Source of the DNA: Flavobacteriales bacterium UBA7878 | Lineage (GTDB): Bacteria > Bacteroidota > Bacteroidia > Flavobacteriales > Schleiferiaceae | Reading direction: 5' to 3' | NCBI GenBank assembly: GCA_002501205.1 | Contig: DLRW01000066.1 | Location: 61,860-67,477, forward strand | Length of the DNA: 5,618 nucleotides | Shown: positions 4,641-5,618 of the stretch, one piece after another | How the letters are laid out: each line of letters starts with the position of its first letter | Numbering within the stretch: position 1 is the first letter of the stretch | Translations under genes and position numbers: made by a program | Notes under the pieces: generated by a model | The model's input: only the letters and a program-made list of their open reading frames with translations | Database searches by the model: none | What the model was told of the DNA's origin: nothing

Positions 4641-5591
4641 CTACCTCCCCTTCCCCATATCCAATCCAAATCCTCCCACAAATGTGATTCGCGTAACAAA
4701 GCGCGAGCCGGTAAAGCCGGAAATGTCCGTGTCGGAGGGAATCCAAGAATATGCGAAGTCGGCTTTTAAATTGTGCAGGCGAAAGCCCAGCGATAGCTCG
4801 GTAGCGAAGAAATAGGTTTGATCGGTGCCCAGTATTTTATCACGAAGGTTTATGCTATTGGTATTATCTAGGGCGATGTCCCCAGAAATGCTATTGTAAC
4901 CAAAGGCCAGGCCCATGGTTACGGCATAGTCATCCCGACTTTCGGCGGGGATAAAATCATGAAAGAGACCAGCGCGTAACATAGTGGTACTGGCTTGGCG
5001 ATTGGCAGCTTGCAGGCTGTCCATCAAAAGCCAGTTCCGATTAGAACTGATGTACTCGAAATGCACGCCACTGAGAATACCCAAATAAGTGTTTTGAAAA
5101 TAGCCGGTTAAAGAGATCTCTACTGCTTGTCCGGAAATAATAGGCCTTAAAATAGCACTGCCAAATTCCCTTTGATTCTGCAGATTACCTTTATTGAAAT
5201 TAGCGGAAAGGGTGTCTACCGTAGAAGCAATATTGATATTGGCGTCTAATTCTATCTTATAGAACTTCAGACCCAGGAGATTAAAGGGAGCATTTACCTG
5301 GTAAATGTCATTACCGTCTTTTACTGGATTTCCATTGGCATCCAAGCTATCCCGAGAAAAGTATTTCGTAAGGTGCACCCCTACTCCAGTGCTGGCCGGA
5401 ATATCCTTGCCATCATCAAAGGAGCTTTGAATATTGCCACTGCCTAATACATCAATGGAGAATTTCTTCTCGCTTTTAAGAATCGCATTGAGACGGGCAT
5501 CACTTAATCGATTGACAGTACTCTGGGCATTTAAACTCCCACTAAAGAACAGCAGCAGGATTAGTAACTGTGAAATTTTGCTTGAATTCAT
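4641..5591 (-). CDS. Exported beta-rich protein, probably an outer-membrane barrel, unknown function
   Basis: This is a complete 316-residue protein. Residues 1-22 are a signal peptide (short polar N-region with one Lys, hydrophobic LLILLLFFSG, cleavage probably after LNA22 before QS), so it leaves the cytoplasm. The mature part is built from alternating polar/hydrophobic strands typical of Bacteroidota outer-membrane barrels: FSIDVLGSGNI, FKLGL-like turns, EISLTGYFQNTYLGILSGVH, TTMLRAGLFHDF, YAVTMGLAFGY, FFATELSLGFRLH, RITFVGGFGLDM. A DANGNPVKDGND stretch forms an acidic loop. It ends in MGKGR and not in an aromatic residue. I recognise no named family. Its base composition is visibly richer in GC than the genes at 1-4240, which suggests resident chromosome beside an acquired region. 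The start at 5591 gives a clean signal peptide. Confidence 0.85.
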   Translation of the reverse strand: MNSSKISQLLILLLFFSGSLNAQSTVNRLSDARLNAILKSEKKFSIDVLGSGNIQSSFDDGKDIPASTGVGVHLTKYFSRDSLDANGNPVKDGNDIYQVNAPFNLLGLKFYKIELDANINIASTVDTLSANFNKGNLQNQREFGSAILRPIISGQAVEISLTGYFQNTYLGILSGVHFEYISSNRNWLLMDSLQAANRQASTTMLRAGLFHDFIPAESRDDYAVTMGLAFGYNSISGDIALDNTNSINLRDKILGTDQTYFFATELSLGFRLHNLKADFAYSWIPSDTDISGFTGSRFVTRITFVGGFGLDMGKGR

Positions 5592-5618
5592 GGCTTTGGA
5601 TTGGTTTCGGTCAGCAAT

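Noticed and set aside
4581..4815. Two overlapping plus-strand frames of about 60 codons
   Set aside because: They run from the repeat cluster into the 3' end of the exported-protein gene; composition is that of an antisense shadow.

Overview
The window looks like Bacteroidota DNA. Coding is AT-rich, start codons are preceded by A-rich tracts rather than strong Shine-Dalgarno sites, and two promoters match the phylum's TAnnTTTG -7 element. The last gene encodes a signal-peptide protein that looks like an outer-membrane barrel of this group. All protein genes lie on the minus strand, so transcription runs from high to low coordinates.

Region 1 (about 1-3740) is an AT-rich accessory operon read right to left. 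It starts with an XRE/S24 (LexA- or CI-like) self-cleaving repressor, with a palindromic operator and a promoter just upstream. After it come a 45-residue lysine-rich peptide, a single-domain 'multiubiquitin'-type beta-grasp protein, a DUF6791-ThiF E1-like adenylyltransferase, a zinc-binding DUF6527 protein, and a P-loop protein cut by the window start. Gaps are 66 nt or less, and two gene pairs overlap by 26 and 20 nt, so this is very probably one transcript. I read it as a prokaryotic ubiquitin-like conjugation module, probably for defence, under an inducible repressor. The last gene resembles the kinase-like half of antiphage deoxynucleotide deaminases, which would tie Ubl chemistry to nucleotide metabolism. 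That last step is inference, because the C-terminus is outside the window.

Region 2 (about 3740-4240) holds an apparent insertion scar and a small gene pair. A DUF2188 protein is followed 2 nt later by a MazG-like pyrophosphohydrolase that stops abruptly after its ELGDV motif. A 7-bp inverted repeat (3747-3778) sits on that break, so the operon was probably inserted into, or recombined with, the MazG-like gene.

Region 3 (4241-4640) has no convincing protein gene. It holds a plus-strand Bacteroidota-type promoter followed by a strong hairpin terminator (a candidate small RNA of about 90 nt) and a cluster of interleaved CTGTCA/TGACAG and CAGTAT/ATACTG repeats.

Region 4 (4641-5591) is a more GC-rich, ordinary-looking chromosomal gene for a predicted exported beta-rich protein of unknown function. 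It probably marks the host backbone beside the accessory island.
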